This document shows, piece after piece, positions 43,453 to 51,366 of a stretch of 64,000 nucleotides of DNA; positions within the stretch are counted from its first letter, which is position 1; every line of letters starts with the position of its first letter. Origin of the DNA: Rathayibacter sp. VKM Ac-2760. Its GTDB lineage: Bacteria > Actinomycetota > Actinomycetes > Actinomycetales > Microbacteriaceae. The DNA lies in the NCBI RefSeq assembly GCF_009834185.1, contig NZ_CP047173.1, positions 3,534,001-3,598,000 of the forward strand, read 5' to 3'. A program made the translations under genes and the position numbers. The notes beneath the pieces are model-generated. The model made no database searches and was not told the DNA's origin. It worked only from the letters and a program-made list of their open reading frames with translations.

Positions 43453-44519
43453 CGGGTGCGCCCCAGCACGCTGGAGACGAGCGGGCGCATCTCGGTGCGG
43501 AACGCCTCCGTCACCGCGGGGGTGTGCAGCGCGTCCCAGGCGCGGTTCGCGAAGTCGCTGGCGAGCGACTCCGCGTAGCCGCGCGAGCCGCACTCCTCGA
43601 GGATGCAGCGCACCCGCTCCGCCGTCTCGGGGTCGAGGTGCTCGTCGCCGATCAGCCCCTCGATCTCGCGCCAGCGGTCGGTGCCGGCCGCGTGCGCGAT
43701 CAGGACGGTGCGCTTGCCCTCGCGGAGATCGCCGAGCGTGGTCTTGCCGGTCTGCCCCTCGGAGCCGAAGACCCCGAGCAGGTCGTCGACGATCTGGTAG
43801 GCGATGCCGATGCCGCGGCCGAAGGCGCCGAGCGCGTCCACCGCCGCGTCATCGGCCCCGGCCAGGATCGCGCCGGCCTGCAGCGGCGCCTCGAAGGAGT
43901 AGACCGCGGTCTTCAGGCGCTCCATCTCGAGCACCTCGTCGACGGAGGGCATGCCCGGCATCAGCGAGAAGTCGACGTCGGCCAGCTCCCCGGCCGCGGA
44001 GGCGAAGACGGCCTCGTCGAGCAGGGTGAGCAGTCGCGCGCGGACGCCGTCGGAGGCGCCGACGCCCTCGACCAAGCGGTGCGCGCCGGTGAGCGCCAGA
44101 TCGCCCGCGATCACGGCGACCGAGGTGCCGCGGTGCTCGGCGATCGGGATGGAGAGTCCGGCCGTCGTCGCCTCGTCGCGGTAGCTGCCGGAGACGTTCG
44201 GGCCGCCGCGGCGGACGAAGTCGCGGTCGATGACGTCGTCGTGCACGATCAGCGCGGTGTGCAGGAGCTCGAAGGCCGCGCCGAGGTGGGCGGACGCCTC
44301 CGGGTCGAGGCCGCCGTGCGCCTCGTAGGCGGAGATCACCATCAGCGGGCGGAAGCGCTTGCCGCCGCGGGTGTTCGCCTCGATGGTCTGCCAGAGGGTC
44401 AGGTACCGGGGTCCGAGCCGGGTCGCTCGCGAGCGCGCGAGCGAGAAGAACCGGTCGAGGACAGCATCGACGTGCTCCTGCCGCCTTCGGGAGAGAACCA
44501 CGGGGTCGCGCGTATCCAC
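43449..44519 (-). CDS. crtE: Geranylgeranyl diphosphate synthase (CrtE/IdsA type)
   Basis: A 356-residue trans-prenyltransferase that supplies GGPP to the phytoene synthase. The first Asp-rich motif is HDDVIDRD and the second YQIVDDLLGVFG. GGKRFRPLMV binds the diphosphate. It starts at GTG 44519 with a -10 box 7 nt upstream and heads the crt operon. It diverges from idi. Confidence 0.94.
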   Translation of the reverse strand: MDTRDPVVLSRRRQEHVDAVLDRFFSLARSRATRLGPRYLTLWQTIEANTRGGKRFRPLMVISAYEAHGGLDPEASAHLGAAFELLHTALIVHDDVIDRDFVRRGGPNVSGSYRDEATTAGLSIPIAEHRGTSVAVIAGDLALTGAHRLVEGVGASDGVRARLLTLLDEAVFASAAGELADVDFSLMPGMPSVDEVLEMERLKTAVYSFEAPLQAGAILAGADDAAVDALGAFGRGIGIAYQIVDDLLGVFGSEGQTGKTTLGDLREGKRTVLIAHAAGTDRWREIEGLIGDEHLDPETAERVRCILEECGSRGYAESLASDFANRAWDALHTPAVTEAFRTEMRPLVSSVLGRTR

Positions 44520-44526
44520 GGGGTCG

Positions 44527-44532
44527 AGGCTA
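44527..44532 (-). promoter_or_regulatory. -10 box of the crt operon (leaderless)
   Basis: TAGCCT on the minus strand, 7 nt before the crtE GTG. Confidence 0.5.
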
Positions 44533-44586
44533 ACAAAATCGGTTCTGGATCGATAAGCCGGCTGAGTTCCGGCGTCGTGCTTGACT

Positions 44587-44608
44587 TACGGTCATGACTT
44601 CGGAAGGA
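44587..44608 (+). promoter_or_regulatory. -10 box and ribosome site that set the idi start
   Basis: TACGGT (44587-44592) predicts transcription from about 44599, downstream of the ATG at 44594. GGAAGGA (44602-44608) is then 6 nt before GTG 44615. Confidence 0.5.
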
Positions 44609-44614
44609 ATCGCC

Positions 44615-45163
44615 GTGCGCACCGACGAGTTCGAGCAGCTGGATCTCGTCGAGGAGGTGGTCCTGCTGGACGAGTCCGGCACCGCCGTCGGCGTGGCGGA
44701 CAAGGCGACCGTGCACGACACGGCGACCCCCCTGCACCTCGCGTTCTCCTGCCACGTCTTCGCGCCGGACGGCGCCCTGCTGGTGACCCGGCGCGCGCTC
44801 GGCAAGCGCACCTGGCCGGGAGTGTGGACCAACTCCTTCTGCGGGCACCCCGCCCCGGGCGAGCGGATCGAGGACGCGGTGGTGCGCCGGGCCGAGCGCG
44901 AGCTCGGCGCCCGGCTCGAGTCGCTCGAGGTCGCGCTGCCGGACTTCCGCTACCGCGCGGTCGACGCCTCCGGGATCGTCGAGAACGAGATCTGCCCCGT
45001 CTACACCGCGACGGTCTCCAGCCGCGACGCGCTGAACCCGCGCGCCGACGAGGTCATGGACGTCGAGTGGGTCGACCCCGAGGCGACGCTCGCCGCCGTC
45101 CGCGCGACCCCCTGGGCCTTCTCCCCCTGGCTGGTCCTGCAGCTCCCCCGCCTGCTCGGCTGA
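44615..45163 (+). CDS. idi: Isopentenyl-diphosphate delta-isomerase, type I
   Basis: A 182-residue enzyme interconverting isopentenyl and dimethylallyl diphosphate, feeding CrtE. TNSFCGHPAPGE holds the catalytic Cys and metal His, the Nudix-like part is RRAERELG, and ENEICPVY holds the catalytic Glu. GTG 44615 is preferred because it has GGAAGGA 6 nt upstream, whereas ATG 44594 (189 residues) lacks a ribosome site and may lie upstream of the transcript start. It diverges from the crt operon. Confidence 0.93.
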   Translation: MRTDEFEQLDLVEEVVLLDESGTAVGVADKATVHDTATPLHLAFSCHVFAPDGALLVTRRALGKRTWPGVWTNSFCGHPAPGERIEDAVVRRAERELGARLESLEVALPDFRYRAVDASGIVENEICPVYTATVSSRDALNPRADEVMDVEWVDPEATLAAVRATPWAFSPWLVLQLPRLLG

Positions 45164-45170
45164 CCCCTCC

Positions 45171-45229
45171 GCGAGATGCCACTTGTGCACGCTTCCCTCG
45201 GCGTGTCGCGTACACAAGTGGCATCTCGC
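45171..45229. repeat. 59-bp palindromic element, copy B (idi / dcd junction)
   Basis: 22-nt arms 45171-45192 and 45208-45229 with one G:U pair and a 15-nt centre. It matches copy A (29081-29139) in arms and length, and its centre is the reverse complement of copy A's at 11 of 15 positions. It lies between convergent stop codons. Confidence 0.9.
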
Positions 45230-45237
45230 GGGACGGG

Positions 45238-45822
45238 TCAGTCCGTGTAGACGTCGGTGCGGTGGAAGTTGAGGGACGAGCGGGAGGCCGTCGGGCCGCG
45301 CTGGCCCTGGTAGCGGGAGAGGTAGGACGCGGAGCCGTAGGGGTGCTCGGCGGGCGAGCTGAGGCGGAAGAAGCACATCTGGCCGATCTTCATCCCCGGC
45401 CAGAGCATGATCGGCAGCGTCGCGACGTTGCTCAGCTCGAGGGTGACGTGACCGGTGAAGCCCGGATCGATGAAGCCCGCCGTCGAGTGCGTCAGCAGCC
45501 CCAGCCGCCCGAGCGAGCTCTTGCCCTCGAGCCGCGCAGCGATGTCGTCGGGCAGCGCGACCTCCTCGTAGGTCGAGCCGAGCACGAACTCCCCCGGGTG
45601 CAGGATGAACGCCTCGCCCGCCGGGGTCTCGACCAGGCGCGTCAGCTCGGGCTGATCCTCCGCCGGATCGATGTAGGGGTACCGGTGGTTGTCGAACAGC
45701 CGGAAGAAGCGGTCGAGCCGCACGTCGACCGACGAGGGCTGGATCATCGCCGGATCGTGCGGCGAGAGCCCGACGCGGCCGGAGGACAGTTCGAGCTTGA
45801 TGTCGCGATCGGAGAGCAGCAC
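45238..45822 (-). CDS. dcd: dCTP deaminase
   Basis: A 194-residue trimeric deaminase that turns dCTP to dUTP. Mycobacterial homologues also hydrolyse dUTP. EGKSSLGRLGLLTH holds the active-site Ser-Ser and Arg, AGFIDPGF holds the substrate loop, and QMCFFRLSS is near the end. GTG start with a -10 box TAAGCT 6 nt upstream. Whether it is bifunctional cannot be told from what I can see. Confidence 0.94.
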   Translation of the reverse strand: MLLSDRDIKLELSSGRVGLSPHDPAMIQPSSVDVRLDRFFRLFDNHRYPYIDPAEDQPELTRLVETPAGEAFILHPGEFVLGSTYEEVALPDDIAARLEGKSSLGRLGLLTHSTAGFIDPGFTGHVTLELSNVATLPIMLWPGMKIGQMCFFRLSSPAEHPYGSASYLSRYQGQRGPTASRSSLNFHRTDVYTD

Positions 45823-45828
45823 GAGGCG

Positions 45829-45834
45829 AGCTTA
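45829..45834 (-). promoter_or_regulatory. -10 box of dcd (leaderless)
   Basis: TAAGCT on the minus strand, 6 nt before the GTG at 45822. Confidence 0.55.
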
Positions 45835-45881
45835 GGGTGCGGGGCTTGCTACCATGGTGCGGTGCGCCCGAGCGGCGCCGC

Positions 45882-45955
45882 GCGAGTGTAGTTCAATGGT
45901 AGAACTTCTGCTTCCCAAGCAGATGGCGCGGGTTCGATTCCCGTCACTCGCTCCA
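45882..45955 (+). tRNA. tRNA-Gly(CCC)
   Basis: Cloverleaf with a 7-bp acceptor (GCGAGTG with CACTCGC), D arm with GTAGTTCAATGGTAGAAC, a 5-bp anticodon stem (TCTGC/GCAGA) around loop TTCCCAA with anticodon CCC at 45914-45916, and T arm GGTTCGATTCC. CCA is encoded at 45953-45955. It lies between dcd and the lacI-type gene. Confidence 0.96.
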
Positions 45956-45974
45956 CAGTTCTCCTCCCCGCCGC

Positions 45975-46002
45975 GAGCTCAGGCCGGTGAGCTCAGGCCG
46001 GC
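45975..46002. repeat. 14-bp tandem duplication spanning the LacI-type stop codon
   Basis: GAGCTCAGGCCGGY is present twice (45975-45988 and 45989-46002). The second copy holds the TCA stop and the first repeats it downstream. Confidence 0.75.
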
Positions 46003-47018
46003 GAGGAATCCGCGGGCGGGGCGGTGCTCTTGCGCACGACCAGCGTCGTCGGCACCAGCTCGACGACCGGGCGGTCGCTCACTCCGTCGGCGAGCTGCTC
46101 GAGCAGGATCCCGACGCAGCGGGCGCCGATCGCGGCGTAGTCCTGCCGGATCGTCGTCAGCGGCGGGGAGAAGTCCTGCGCCTCCGGGATGTCGTTGAAA
46201 CCCACGACGCTGACGTCCTCGGGGATGCGCAGACCGTGCTCCGCGAACGCGCGATAGACCCCCAGCGCGGCCTCGTCGCTCGCGACCAGGACGGCGGTGC
46301 ACTCGCCGCTCTCGGCGAGCGCGGCGCCCTGCAGGTACCCGCCGTCCGAGCGCCAGTTGCTGTAGCGCGCCGCGGGGACGGGCGCACCTGCCGCGAGCAG
46401 CGCCTCCCGCCAGGCCGCCTCGCGGCGCTCGGCCGCGTACGAGCCGCGCGGGCCGGCGATGTGGTGCACGGTCCGGTGGCCGAGCGCGAGCAGGTGCTCC
46501 ACGGCCGATCGGACGCCGCCGGCCTGGTCGGCGTCGACCACGGGCCCGCTCGCCCCGGCGGCCGCGTTGACGAGCACGCGCGGGATCGCCGGGAGGGTCA
46601 GCTCGTCCGTGTCGCGCAGGTGCGTCTCGACGATGACGATGAGGCCGTCGACCGCCAGCTCGCCGAAGCGAGTGAAGGCGCCGTTCAGCCCGGTCTGGCT
46701 CGGCGCCGAGACCGGGACCAGGGTGATCGCGTAGCCGGCGTCGGCGGCCGCGCGGGCGATCGAGTCGATGGTCCGCGTCATCCCGAGGCTGTCGAGGCTG
46801 AAGACGGCGACGCCGATCGTGCGGAACGAGCCGCTCTTCAGGGCGCGCGCGGCGCCGTTGGGCCGGTAGCCGAGGGTGCGCATCGCGTCCAGCACGGCCT
46901 GACGGGTGGCGGGCACGACGTTGGTCTGCCCGTTGGCGACGCGGGAGGCGGTGACGGGTGCCACACCGGCGAGACGCGCCACGTCTGCGAGCGACGGGCG
47001 CCGGGGGGCTTCTGTCAT
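45993..47018 (-). CDS. LacI-family transcriptional regulator
   Basis: A 341-residue LacI/GalR repressor. HTH SLADVARLAGVAPVTASRVA is at residues 9-28 and hinge NGAARALKSG near 55-65, followed by the periplasmic-binding-protein-like sugar domain (TIGVAVFSLDS to VVGFNDIPEAQDFSPPLTTI). It is divergent from a cellulase-like gene with a LacI-type operator between them, so it probably controls that gene in response to a sugar. The ATG at 47018 has a CAGGAT box 6 nt upstream. Confidence 0.93.
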   Translation of the reverse strand: MTEAPRRPSLADVARLAGVAPVTASRVANGQTNVVPATRQAVLDAMRTLGYRPNGAARALKSGSFRTIGVAVFSLDSLGMTRTIDSIARAAADAGYAITLVPVSAPSQTGLNGAFTRFGELAVDGLIVIVETHLRDTDELTLPAIPRVLVNAAAGASGPVVDADQAGGVRSAVEHLLALGHRTVHHIAGPRGSYAAERREAAWREALLAAGAPVPAARYSNWRSDGGYLQGAALAESGECTAVLVASDEAALGVYRAFAEHGLRIPEDVSVVGFNDIPEAQDFSPPLTTIRQDYAAIGARCVGILLEQLADGVSDRPVVELVPTTLVVRKSTAPPADSSPA

Positions 47019-47024
47019 GCAACC

Positions 47025-47030
47025 ATCCTG
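47025..47030 (-). promoter_or_regulatory. Possible -10 box of the LacI-type gene (leaderless)
   Basis: CAGGAT on the minus strand, 6 nt before the ATG at 47018. It overlaps a GCAACCAT half-site like that in the operator at 47121. Confidence 0.35.
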
Positions 47031-47120
47031 GCTCCTCTTCGCCCGCACGTCGTTCAGGACGGCATCGACGAGGTCGAAGAGGGAGGTCGATCCTTGCGAC
47101 TCTTCATCCGGCACGCCAGA

Positions 47121-47136
47121 ATGGTAGCGCAACCAT
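47121..47136. promoter_or_regulatory. LacI-type operator in the lacI / cellulase divergent region
   Basis: ATGGTAGCGCAACCAT is a 16-bp palindrome around a central GC with one mismatched pair, the usual form of a LacI/GalR operator. A matching half-site GCAACCAT lies at 47019-47026. Confidence 0.7.
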
Positions 47137-47180
47137 CCCACGCGTGAGGTCGTCGTCGCGCGGAGAGCGAGAGGACGAGG

Positions 47181-48494
47181 ATGTCGACCATGACCACCCC
47201 CGCGACCGAGCTGCCCGCCACGCTCACCGTCTGCCTCTGGGACTTCACCTGGTTCACGCAGACGCGTCCGGGTGAGCCGCTCCACGACCTGGACGCGGCC
47301 CTGCAGCAGACGGTCGACCGCGGCTACAACACCGTGCGCCTCTGCGCCGCTCCGCTCCTGCTCTTCGGCGAGCACGACCTCGACACCTCCGCGCTCACCT
47401 TCGCCCCGGTCGCCGAGGGCGTCGGGCAGGGCACGCGCTGGTACAACGTGGCCGGCGGCGACACCCTCGACCTGAGGGCGCGCCTCCTCGAGCTGTTCCG
47501 GCTCGCGGAGAAGCACGGCGTCTTCGTCATCGTCTCGTCGTGGGAGGACCAGCAGAATCCCGCCTTCCTCGACGACCCGTCGTGGCACGACATGCTGAGC
47601 GCGATCGCGCCGGAGGAGCGCTGCCTCGCGCTCGCCCGGTCGCTCTCCCGCCTGATCGACTTCCTCGCCGGACACGACCTGGCCGACCGCGTCGCCTACG
47701 TGGAGCTGCACAACGAGGTCGACCTCTCGCGCCTGCGCGAGGTCGCCGAGCCGGGTGCCGACGTCTTCTGGGCGCTGCGCCCTTACCTCGAAGAGGCGCT
47801 CGGCCGGTTCCAGGAGGATCACCCCGAGGTCCTCTCGACGGTCTGCTACGGCGTCCCGCCCCACCTCGATCTCGACGCCGTCCCGGAGAACGCCCAGGTC
47901 GCGCACGCGCACTTCTACGTCTACGGCGTGCTCGGCGCGCTCGAGAGCTGGGCCGGAGTGCGGGCGGAGCCGCCGGTCTTCCCCTCGCCCGAGCTGGTGT
48001 CGCTCCTCCGCGACGACGCGCCCGCGTTCGAGGACTGGAGCGCGTCGATCGCCCCCTGGCGACGGGACGCCACCGGCATCTCCCCCAGCATGTTCTACGC
48101 CTACGACTGGGTGGACCCGCAGAAGTGGGACGCCTGGCTCGAGCGCGAGTACGCCGATCACCGCTCCTCGATGCAGGCGGCGATCGACGAGCGCCTGCAG
48201 GCGTTCGCGGACCTGGCCTGGGAGCGGGGCATCCCCGCGGTCGTCGGCGAGGGCTGGATCGGCTACACCCCGCTGCACGCGGACTTCGAGGACGGCCCGC
48301 TCGGCCGGCAGCTGGCCGAGCACGCGGTGCGCCGATGCGCCGAGCTCGGCTACTGGGGAACGATCGCGGGCTCCAACAGCGCCCCGCATCACCCCGGGTG
48401 GAACAACATCGCGTTTCAGCGGTCGGTGAACGGACTCTTCCGCGAGTCCGCCTCCCGGCCGCCGGAGCGAGAGGCCTGCATCGAGTCCCGGTGA
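47181..48494 (+). CDS. Cellulase-like glycoside hydrolase (GH5-type clan A fold)
   Basis: A 437-residue cytosolic protein of the cellulase-like family, a TIM barrel. YVELHNEVD holds the likely acid/base Glu and PAVVGEGWIGY the likely nucleophile Glu. TVCLWDFTWFTQTRPGEP at the N-terminus is typical of the group. There is no signal peptide, so it probably acts on imported oligosaccharide. The ATG at 47181 follows GAGGA by 5 nt, and ATG 47190 is nearly as good. Regulation by the divergent LacI protein is expected. Confidence 0.85.
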   Translation: MSTMTTPATELPATLTVCLWDFTWFTQTRPGEPLHDLDAALQQTVDRGYNTVRLCAAPLLLFGEHDLDTSALTFAPVAEGVGQGTRWYNVAGGDTLDLRARLLELFRLAEKHGVFVIVSSWEDQQNPAFLDDPSWHDMLSAIAPEERCLALARSLSRLIDFLAGHDLADRVAYVELHNEVDLSRLREVAEPGADVFWALRPYLEEALGRFQEDHPEVLSTVCYGVPPHLDLDAVPENAQVAHAHFYVYGVLGALESWAGVRAEPPVFPSPELVSLLRDDAPAFEDWSASIAPWRRDATGISPSMFYAYDWVDPQKWDAWLEREYADHRSSMQAAIDERLQAFADLAWERGIPAVVGEGWIGYTPLHADFEDGPLGRQLAEHAVRRCAELGYWGTIAGSNSAPHHPGWNNIAFQRSVNGLFRESASRPPEREACIESR

Positions 48495-48510
48495 CGGGTG
48501 CGATCGACCA

Positions 48511-48561
48511 GACGATCCTGAGCACTCGTCGATCCTGGGCACCCGTCGATCCTGGGCAGTC
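48511..48561. repeat. Three tandem copies of a 17-bp unit after the cellulase-like gene
   Basis: Units at 48511-48527, 48528-48544 and 48545-48561 share GWCGATCCTGRGCA. They fill part of the 181-bp gap before the next gene, which holds nothing else I can name. Confidence 0.75.
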
Positions 48562-48675
48562 GTCGACACGGTCCTCGAGCACCGGAGCGGTCCGCGGGCG
48601 GTCGCGACCCGCGACACGCCGGGCGGATCGGCGCGAAGCGGCGGATCGGCGCGCTCCGCGGTGCAGGGTGGAGGG

Positions 48676-49326
48676 GTGAGCGAGCTGGTGCAGATCCCGT
48701 CGCCGGGCGTCGCCCTCGAGTACGGGCAGCCCGGCCGGCCGACCGTGGTCGTGCTGCACGACGTGTTCGGCCGGCTGCCGTGGCTGGAGCCGTTCGCGGA
48801 GGCGGTCTCGAAGCACGGCTACCACGTGCTCGTCCCCGACCTCTACGACGGGTGGGCCACACTCGCGCCGGAGGATGCGCGCGACCTCGCCGCGATGGCC
48901 GCGCAGGACCGCGCACTCGCCGCCGTGGCCGACGCGGTGCGCACCGGGGCGGCCGCCGGAGCGCAGCGGTCCGCGATCATCGGCTTCGGCTTCGGCGGCC
49001 GGCTGGGCCTGCTCGTCGCGGCGAGCGGCCTCGTCGACGCCGTCGTCGCCTACTACGCCACCCTCGGCCGCGAGGAGCACGCGCTCGTGCCGTGCCCGAC
49101 CCTCCTGCACTACGCGCAGAGCGACGACTGGCCGGAGGGGGACGACCCGGAGTCGTTCGTCGGCCGGCTGAAGGAGTCGGGCACGCCCGTCACAGCGCAC
49201 ACCTACCCCGAGACGCAGCGCCACTTCGCGAACGCCACCCTGCGGGAGTCGGTCAGCCCGGCCGCCGCGGCCCTCGCCTACGCGCGGACGCTGTCGTTCC
49301 TCAACCCGCAGCTCATCGACTGCTGA
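48676..49326 (+). CDS. Dienelactone-hydrolase family protein lacking the nucleophile Cys
   Basis: A 216-residue alpha/beta-hydrolase of the dienelactone hydrolase family. The fold is clear: VVVLHDVFG at residues 25-33, VLVPDLYDG, and YPETQRHFAN with the triad His. At the nucleophile elbow, where the family has GFCFGG, it reads GFGFGG (103-108), so the catalytic Cys is Gly105 by a single base change. It may be inactive or bind rather than cleave a ligand. GTG 48676 is chosen, and GTG 48661 is also possible. Confidence 0.85.
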   Translation: MSELVQIPSPGVALEYGQPGRPTVVVLHDVFGRLPWLEPFAEAVSKHGYHVLVPDLYDGWATLAPEDARDLAAMAAQDRALAAVADAVRTGAAAGAQRSAIIGFGFGGRLGLLVAASGLVDAVVAYYATLGREEHALVPCPTLLHYAQSDDWPEGDDPESFVGRLKESGTPVTAHTYPETQRHFANATLRESVSPAAAALAYARTLSFLNPQLIDC

Positions 49327-49328
49327 CG

Positions 49329-49345
49329 GCGGGGCTCAGCCCCGC
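49329..49345. terminator. Hairpin at the 49326/49336 convergent ends
   Basis: GCGGGGCT and AGCCCCGC pair and enclose the TCA stop of the DinB gene. They lie directly after the hydrolase stop. Confidence 0.55.
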
Positions 49346-49854
49346 ACGTCGTGAAGGTGGTGCTGCACGTCGTGCAGGTAGTACTTCGCGATCGTCTCGA
49401 CGGTGAACGAGGCGCCGTCGCTGCGGCGCCCGGGGCGCTGCCACTGCCGGCCGGCGACCCCCTCGAAGACGTCGCTGATGCGGGCCGCCTCCTCGACCAG
49501 CTCGCGGCCGACCGCGGCCGGGTCCTGCTCCGAGTAGCGCTCCTCCACCGCGGAGACGTCCTGGTCCCAGTTCGGGAACAGCGGGTCATCGCCCTCCAGC
49601 ATCAGGCCCAGGCGCATCCGGTAGATGCGGTGCACGTCGCGCACGTGCGCCGCGTACTCCAGCGGCGACCAGGTCTCGTCGTCCGGCCGCCCCGCGGCGT
49701 CGTCGCGCTCGAGGACGTACGGCCAGGCGGCCGCGTTCTGGCGGATCAGGGCGGGAACGGCGGTGGACTCGACGAGCGAGGCGTCGAAGCCGCACTCGAG
49801 GCACGGGCGCTCGAGCACCCAGGTCCAGTCCTTGGTGTCGGGGGTGATCGGCAT
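49336..49854 (-). CDS. DinB/MDMPI-family protein
   Basis: A 172-residue four-helix DinB-like protein. It begins KDWTWVLERPCLECGFD, typical of the actinobacterial subgroup, and has histidines placed to bind a divalent metal (AAHVRDVHR and YYLHDVQHHLHDV). Some relatives are thiol-dependent transferases using mycothiol or bacillithiol. The substrate is unknown. The ATG at 49854 has a -10 box TACCCT 6 nt upstream. The long frame to 51276 is antisense to the next gene. Confidence 0.88.
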   Translation of the reverse strand: MPITPDTKDWTWVLERPCLECGFDASLVESTAVPALIRQNAAAWPYVLERDDAAGRPDDETWSPLEYAAHVRDVHRIYRMRLGLMLEGDDPLFPNWDQDVSAVEERYSEQDPAAVGRELVEEAARISDVFEGVAGRQWQRPGRRSDGASFTVETIAKYYLHDVQHHLHDVRG

Positions 49855-49860
49855 GGCTCC

Positions 49861-49866
49861 AGGGTA
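49861..49866 (-). promoter_or_regulatory. -10 box of the DinB gene (leaderless)
   Basis: TACCCT on the minus strand, 6 nt before the ATG at 49854. Confidence 0.55.
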
Positions 49867-49889
49867 GGACCGATCGCGGACGGCGGCCG

Positions 49890-51140
49890 TCAGCAGCGGG
49901 GCTGAGTGCCCTGCACCGCACCGCGCTCGCCGTCCGAGGTCCAGGGCAGCTGCGGGAGTCCGGCGGCGCCGGTCGCCGCGCCCTGCTCGACCGCGATCGC
50001 GGCGAGCCCGCGGGCGGCGACCGCCGCGAAGTTCTCGCCCGCCGTGGAGCTGTTGAAGGCGACGGCGACGGTCAGCCCGGACACCGGGTCGGAGTAGGCG
50101 GCGGTGAGGAAGCCCGGGGCGATGCCGGAGAAGCCGCGCAGCGGGCCGGCCTGGTGGCCGCCGAGCCCGGCGAGGAGCCAGTCCGCGCGCCCCTGACCCT
50201 GCGGGACCGGGTCCGCCCACATCGCGTCGCCCGCCGGGTCGGCCGCCAGCCCGACGGCGAGCCGTCGCAGGTCTTCGAGGTCGGTGACGACACCGCCCGC
50301 CGCGCCGAGCGAGGAGGGCGACGCCGCCGACAGGTCGCGGCGGTTCTCGCACTGCACGGCGCCGGAGCGCGGGTCGAGGCCCGCGGCGAAGCCGAGCATC
50401 GCCGGGGCGGGCAGATCGAGCTCGGAGTCGCCGGGGAGGCGGGTGCTCGTGAGGCCGTAGCGGGAGACGACGTACTCGTCGTAGAGCGACTGGATGCCGC
50501 GCCCGGTCGCCTGCGTCGCGACGAGACCGGCGAGGAGCGGACCGGTGGACGACTCGGACCAGGCGGCCCCTGGCTCGGCGATCGGCGCGCTGATCTGCGC
50601 CGCCGAGACGAGCTCGAGCGTCGGCCACTGGCGCGCGGGGTTCTGCACGACGGTGGGCCAGAGGATCGAGCGGAAGTCGGCCAGCCCGGCGGTGTGCGCG
50701 CAGAGCTGCCGGAGCGTCATCCCCTCCATGCCGGGCAGCGAGGTGAGCGTGTCGCCGACATCGGCGTCGAGATCGAGAGTCCCCTTCTCGGCGAGCGCGA
50801 CGACCACGTCGCAGGTCATCGCCTCCGTGCCGCCCGTGCCGAGCCGCAGATGCGCCTCGGTGGTCACCGGCGTGCCCGCGGAATCGCCGACGGTGCCGAT
50901 CGCCGTCTCCCAGCCGCCGGCCCAGGGCGACCAGACGCCGGCGACGGCGCCCGATGCTCCCGCGACCCCCTGCGCCTCGGTGAGGAAGCCGGAGAGCGCG
51001 ACCGCGAGCTCGTCGGACACGGGGCCGGGAGGTGCGTCCTCGACGACGGAGTCCGTCCCGCCGGTGCAGCCGGTGAGGGCGAGGGCGAGGGCGAGCGCGA
51101 CGAGAGCCGCGACCCCGGTCGATCTGCGGCCACCGATCAT
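49890..51140 (-). CDS. Beta-lactamase/PBP-like lipoprotein with degenerate active site
   Basis: A 416-residue lipoprotein. The signal peptide ends in the lipobox LTGC (Cys25). The rest follows the class C beta-lactamase/esterase fold, with LRQLCAHTAGLADF in place of the usual LLxHTSGL segment. The catalytic SxxK should lie after LRLG at 101, but the sequence is TGGTE (102-106). The YxN motif region reads SESSTG. Both motifs are lost, so it is likely a non-catalytic cell-wall protein. The ATG at 51140 lies downstream of a GGGGGGAG stretch. Confidence 0.8.
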   Translation of the reverse strand: MIGGRRSTGVAALVALALALALTGCTGGTDSVVEDAPPGPVSDELAVALSGFLTEAQGVAGASGAVAGVWSPWAGGWETAIGTVGDSAGTPVTTEAHLRLGTGGTEAMTCDVVVALAEKGTLDLDADVGDTLTSLPGMEGMTLRQLCAHTAGLADFRSILWPTVVQNPARQWPTLELVSAAQISAPIAEPGAAWSESSTGPLLAGLVATQATGRGIQSLYDEYVVSRYGLTSTRLPGDSELDLPAPAMLGFAAGLDPRSGAVQCENRRDLSAASPSSLGAAGGVVTDLEDLRRLAVGLAADPAGDAMWADPVPQGQGRADWLLAGLGGHQAGPLRGFSGIAPGFLTAAYSDPVSGLTVAVAFNSSTAGENFAAVAARGLAAIAVEQGAATGAAGLPQLPWTSDGERGAVQGTQPRC

Positions 51141-51366
51141 GCCGTTCGACTCCCCCCGCGGACGCCCTGTGGAACCCCTCCACCCTACGGGCGGGACCCG
51201 CCGGGGTCGCGGCGAGGGTGGGGGACGGCGGCATTCGTGTCCCGACCGTGACCAGCGGTCCGGCCCCCGCCGACATCCGCCCCGTCCGACTCCAAACCGA
51301 CCCGGCACCCGCTCCGAAGAGTCTGTGTGCGGCGCGGAGGCGCTGCGCGGAGGGAGAAGAGGGATC

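Noticed and set aside
40493..44029. 1178-codon plus-strand open frame
   Set aside because: Antisense to the crt operon, whose genes show clear enzyme motifs.
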